In this document: piece by piece, positions 5,010 through 7,701 of the stretch
How the letters are laid out: every line of letters starts with the position of its first letter
Numbering within the stretch: position 1 is the stretch's first letter
Origin: Anaerolineales bacterium
Lineage (GTDB): Bacteria; Chloroflexota; Anaerolineae; Anaerolineales; Villigracilaceae
Assembly (NCBI GenBank): GCA_025938055.1
Contig: JAICQC010000225.1
Span: 1-7,701, forward strand
Reading direction: 5' to 3'
DNA length: 7,701 nt
Program-made: the position numbers and the translations under genes
The notes under the pieces: generated by a model
What the model was told of the DNA's origin: nothing
The model's database searches: none
Seen by the model: the letters and a program-made list of their open reading frames with translations, nothing else

Positions 5010-6785
5010 CTACAACTTCTCCAACTCATCCACCATGCGGCTCAACACGTCGAAGCCGCCCTGCCAGAACTGGGGCGAGCGGATGTTTATGCCTGCATCG
5101 GCGAGAATCCGCTCCGGCGCTTCAGACCCGCCCGCCGAAAGGATCTTGAGATATTTCGGCTTGAAGGATTCGCCTTCCGCTTTGAACTGCTGGTAGAGCG
5201 AGAACACCAGCAGCTGCCCGAAGGCATAGGCGTAGACGTAAAACGGTGTATGGTAGATGTGCGGGATGGAGACCCATTCCCACTTGAACTCATCGCTGAT
5301 TTCCACTGAATCGCCAAACTCTTCCTTCAGGTTTTCCAGATATGCCGCGCACAACTCATCGGTGGAGGCATTCTTCTGGATCATTGCATGCGCGTCACGC
5401 TCGAACATCGCGAAATAGATCTGGCGCAGGATGGTTGCGAAGGCATCATCCATCTGCTTGAAGAGAATGTCGCGGCGTACGGCTTCATCTGTCTCTTCGG
5501 CAAGCAGCTTCTCGGTGAGCATCATTTCGCCGAAGGTGGAGGCTGTTTCTGCCAGAGGCAGGGAGGAATGGAATGTAAATGTCGTGTGCTCCGAAGCCAG
5601 CATGGCATGAATGGCATGCCCGAGTTCGTGCGCCAGCGTCGCCACATCCCGTGCCCGACCGGTGTAATTCATCAGCACATACGGCGTATTCTCCGGGTTG
5701 ATCGAAGCGCAGAACGCGCCGCCCTGCTTCCCTTTGCGGACTTCGCTATCCAGATGGTCCTGATCGAAGACACGCTGCGCCAGTTCACCGACGCGTGGGT
5801 CGAAGGCGCTGAATGACTCGAGCACCATTCGTGCGGCGTCGCCGAAGTCAAAGGCTTTGTCTGATTTTGCCACGGGCGCATAGATATCGTAGCGGCGCAG
5901 TCTCTCCAGTCCCAGGTACCTGGCTTTGAGCTTAAAATAACGCTGGAAGACTTTGGAATTCTTCTTCGTCACATCCATCAAGACGTTCACAGCCTCATCC
6001 GGGACGTCATTCGCAAGATTGCGGACGGACATTGGACTGCTGAACTTGCGCATGATGATGTTCTCGTTGTGCCAGTCGCGGGCGCGGGTCTGGTACATCT
6101 GCCCAAGGACAGGACCATCCTCGCCGTAGACACGATAGAGCTCCTGATAGGCGCGGGCACGCAGGTCAGGGTCAGATCCCTGGATGTAGGGCTGCAGTTG
6201 CGCGCGAGTCAGTTCCCTGACTTCGCCGTCCAACTCCAGTTTGAAGACATAGCGGTTCGTGACGGCATCATATAAATTGATCAGCGCGCTGGAGCCGGTC
6301 ACATCCTTAAGGTTGACCACTTTCTCTTCCGCTTCGCTCAGTGTATACGGCTTGAACTGGCGGATCGCTTCGAGATAATAGCGGTAATCGCCGGAGGCAT
6401 CCATCAGGCGCTGCGCGTTGGCATCGTCCAGATCCTTCCACCACAGATTAAAGAACAGCGTGCGGTTCTGGATCTCAGCCACGAACTGCTGGACGCGTCC
6501 CATCAAGCTTTGGGCGTTCTGGTCCTGCGTATCGGCTGCAAATGATAATCCGGCGAATGCATACATCCTGTTCACGATGCGGGTGGTCTCCTCAGAGGCG
6601 CTCACCACATCGAGGAATGTCTCAGCGTCAATGTCCGGGCGGAGCTTGTTGCGCACGCCCTCGAACGACGTGACCTGTTCTTCTACGTTATCGAACGCGC
6701 CTTCCAGTTCCGGGCTGTCGCAGCCGGGGAAGAGCTCGCCGAGGTCCCATTTTTTGACCGAATATGTGTTTACCGTATAAGCCAT
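5010..6785 (-). CDS. pepF: Oligoendopeptidase F, M3 family zinc metallopeptidase
   Basis: A 591-residue cytosolic metallopeptidase that cleaves short peptides, of normal length for PepF (about 600). The zinc site is HELGH (residues 386-390), His386 and His390 binding zinc and Glu387 acting as base; Glu413 in LAETAS is the expected third ligand, within the HExxH plus about 25 residue spacing of family M3. The substrate-binding segment IPHIYHTPFYVYAYAFG (507-523) holds His509, Tyr511, His512, Tyr516 and Tyr518 as in relatives. The N-terminus WDLGELFPGCDSPELE is typical of PepF. AAGGAG lies 10 bases before the ATG at 6785, somewhat far but supportive. No signal peptide is present. It is 82 bases downstream of the ychF-like gene on the same strand; I see no convincing separate promoter in the gap, so read-through is possible. 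It ends at the shared hairpin. Confidence 0.95.
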   Translation of the reverse strand: MAYTVNTYSVKKWDLGELFPGCDSPELEGAFDNVEEQVTSFEGVRNKLRPDIDAETFLDVVSASEETTRIVNRMYAFAGLSFAADTQDQNAQSLMGRVQQFVAEIQNRTLFFNLWWKDLDDANAQRLMDASGDYRYYLEAIRQFKPYTLSEAEEKVVNLKDVTGSSALINLYDAVTNRYVFKLELDGEVRELTRAQLQPYIQGSDPDLRARAYQELYRVYGEDGPVLGQMYQTRARDWHNENIIMRKFSSPMSVRNLANDVPDEAVNVLMDVTKKNSKVFQRYFKLKARYLGLERLRRYDIYAPVAKSDKAFDFGDAARMVLESFSAFDPRVGELAQRVFDQDHLDSEVRKGKQGGAFCASINPENTPYVLMNYTGRARDVATLAHELGHAIHAMLASEHTTFTFHSSLPLAETASTFGEMMLTEKLLAEETDEAVRRDILFKQMDDAFATILRQIYFAMFERDAHAMIQKNASTDELCAAYLENLKEEFGDSVEISDEFKWEWVSIPHIYHTPFYVYAYAFGQLLVFSLYQQFKAEGESFKPKYLKILSAGGSEAPERILADAGINIRSPQFWQGGFDVLSRMVDELEKL

Positions 6786-6867
6786 GATTCAAATTCTCCT
6801 TGGAGGTTTTTTACCACAGAGTCAACTGCTTTCGTACCGTCAAAAGATGTATTTGGAGGTGTATTTT

Positions 6868-7701
6868 TTACAGGCTCGACCGGATGTGCACGATGTCTCC
6901 GTCCTTGACGAGATATTCCTTGCCCTCGAGTCTGAGCTTGCCCTTGGACTTGGCTTCACTCATCCCGCCGAGGCTGGTGAGGTCGTCATAAGCCACCACC
7001 TCCGCCCGGACGAACCCGCGCTGGAGGTCGGTATGGATCTCTCCAGCGGATTCCTGCGCGGTGGCGCCGCGCTTTGTCTCCCAGGCGCGGACCTCATCTT
7101 CGCCCACGGTGAAGAATGACTGCACCTGGAGCAGTTCGTACGAAAGACGGATCATTTTGTTCAGGCTGAGTTCTTCGATGCCGTATTCCTGCATGAAGAC
7201 GGCGGCGTCTTCCGGCGAAAGCTGGGCGATCTCCATTTCGAGCTTGCCCTGCAGTGCCACCGAGGGCGTCTCGAACTCCCAGACGGGCGCGGTCTGTCCC
7301 TCGCCCATGTTGAAGACGATCAGCACCGGTTTACGAGTCAGCAGTCCGAAACTGGAGAGGATTTTACTCTCCTCGGCTGAGACTTCCACCTTCCGCAGAG
7401 GGGTATTGTCGGACAGTACCTCGCGCAGTCGCTGGAAGAGCACGGTCTGGCGTTCGTTATCGGCTTTGTCTGTGCCGCCTTTTTTGCGTTCCTCCGTGAG
7501 ACGTTCGATCTTGCGTTCCACGGCGATCAGGTCGTTCAAAAGCAGTTCGCTGAGCATGATATCGGCATCACGGGCGGGATCGATGCTTCCCATCGTGTGC
7601 AGGACGCTGTCATCCTCGAAGCCGCGCGTAACCAGGATAAAACCGTCCATCTGGGTGAGCTGGTTCAGCAGCTGGCCGGAAATGCCGCTCTTTGCCGCAC
7701 C
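6868..7701 (-). CDS. ychF: YchF/OLA1-like ATPase with DUF933/TGS C-terminus (partial, 5' end outside window)
   Basis: The last 277 residues of a YchF (Obg-like) P-loop NTPase; the P-loop and N-terminus lie beyond the right edge, and the frame is open to base 7701, so the Met at 7650 is internal. Counting from the edge, GAAKSG (residues 2-6 region) follows the expected DxxG switch, then RDADIM and LLLNDLIAVERKIERL form the start of the inserted coiled region. NMGE (131-134) occupies the base-recognition position; YchF proteins carry NxxE there and prefer ATP. The tail EVRAWETKRGATAQESAG to the end GDIVHIRSSL is the DUF933/TGS-like domain, with the conserved IHTD, GFVRAEV and EGKEYLVKDGD. YchF proteins associate with ribosomes and influence stress responses. 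The G-domain wording (SGISGQLLNQLTQMDGF) differs from the E. coli type, suggesting a divergent clade. pepF follows. Confidence 0.9.
   Translation of the reverse strand, partial: GAAKSGISGQLLNQLTQMDGFILVTRGFEDDSVLHTMGSIDPARDADIMLSELLLNDLIAVERKIERLTEERKKGGTDKADNERQTVLFQRLREVLSDNTPLRKVEVSAEESKILSSFGLLTRKPVLIVFNMGEGQTAPVWEFETPSVALQGKLEMEIAQLSPEDAAVFMQEYGIEELSLNKMIRLSYELLQVQSFFTVGEDEVRAWETKRGATAQESAGEIHTDLQRGFVRAEVVAYDDLTSLGGMSEAKSKGKLRLEGKEYLVKDGDIVHIRSSL

Noticed and set aside
5388..5816. Plus-strand open frame of 142 codons inside pepF
   Set aside because: Antisense shadow of a GC-rich gene with an intact HExxH reading on the other strand; no ribosome site or recognisable domain.
6786..6867. 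Promoter or regulatory hairpin in the ychF-pepF gap
   Set aside because: TTGACG and TTGACT occur on the minus strand but neither has a -10 at proper spacing. CCTCC next to the pepF ribosome site could pair with it only through a 2-base loop, and the twice-seen TTGGAGGT (plus strand) is too short to mean much.

Overview
The window is a gene-dense bacterial chromosome segment with eight protein genes plus one more cut off at the left edge or right edge (nine CDS in total, two of them partial). It most resembles Chloroflexota, probably class Anaerolineae. This is an inference from the Pro/Thr/Glu-rich lipoprotein linker, the YchF-like protein with unusual wording, the SDR subtype and the mix of Shine-Dalgarno and apparently leaderless starts. 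No rRNA, tRNA, CRISPR array, insertion sequence or prophage gene was seen. No gene-free stretch exceeds 300 bases.

Layout from left to right: (1) the C-terminal part of a short-chain dehydrogenase/reductase (+), ending in a strong bidirectional terminator shared with (2) a lipoprotein (-) with a Pro-rich linker and a beta-rich, LamG/DUF1080-like sensor or binding domain. Divergent from it is (3) an EamA-type ten-helix transporter (+), which converges with only 13 bases of gap on (4) a DUF554 membrane protein (-). Upstream of DUF554 on the same strand, and probably in one transcript with it, lies (5) a PduO-type cob(I)alamin adenosyltransferase (-). Divergent from that is (6) a small intracellular protein resembling zinc-dependent phospholipase C / HET-C proteins (+), followed by (7) an AT-rich, orphan AbiEii-like nucleotidyltransferase (+). 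A second bidirectional terminator separates this from (8) an M3-family oligoendopeptidase F (-), downstream of (9) a partial YchF/DUF933-type P-loop NTPase (-), which runs off the right end.

Most genes are ordinary housekeeping or accessory functions and do not form one pathway. The parts most worth a second look are the 74-base divergent region at 3498-3571 and the two genes at 3572-4933. In the divergent region both genes have a perfect TATAAT ending exactly 6 bases before the ATG, around a central palindrome. The pair at 3572-4933 combines a putative metal-dependent HET-C/PLC-like protein with a compositionally foreign, partnerless toxin-type nucleotidyltransferase. I found no convincing evidence for a complete undescribed multi-gene system.
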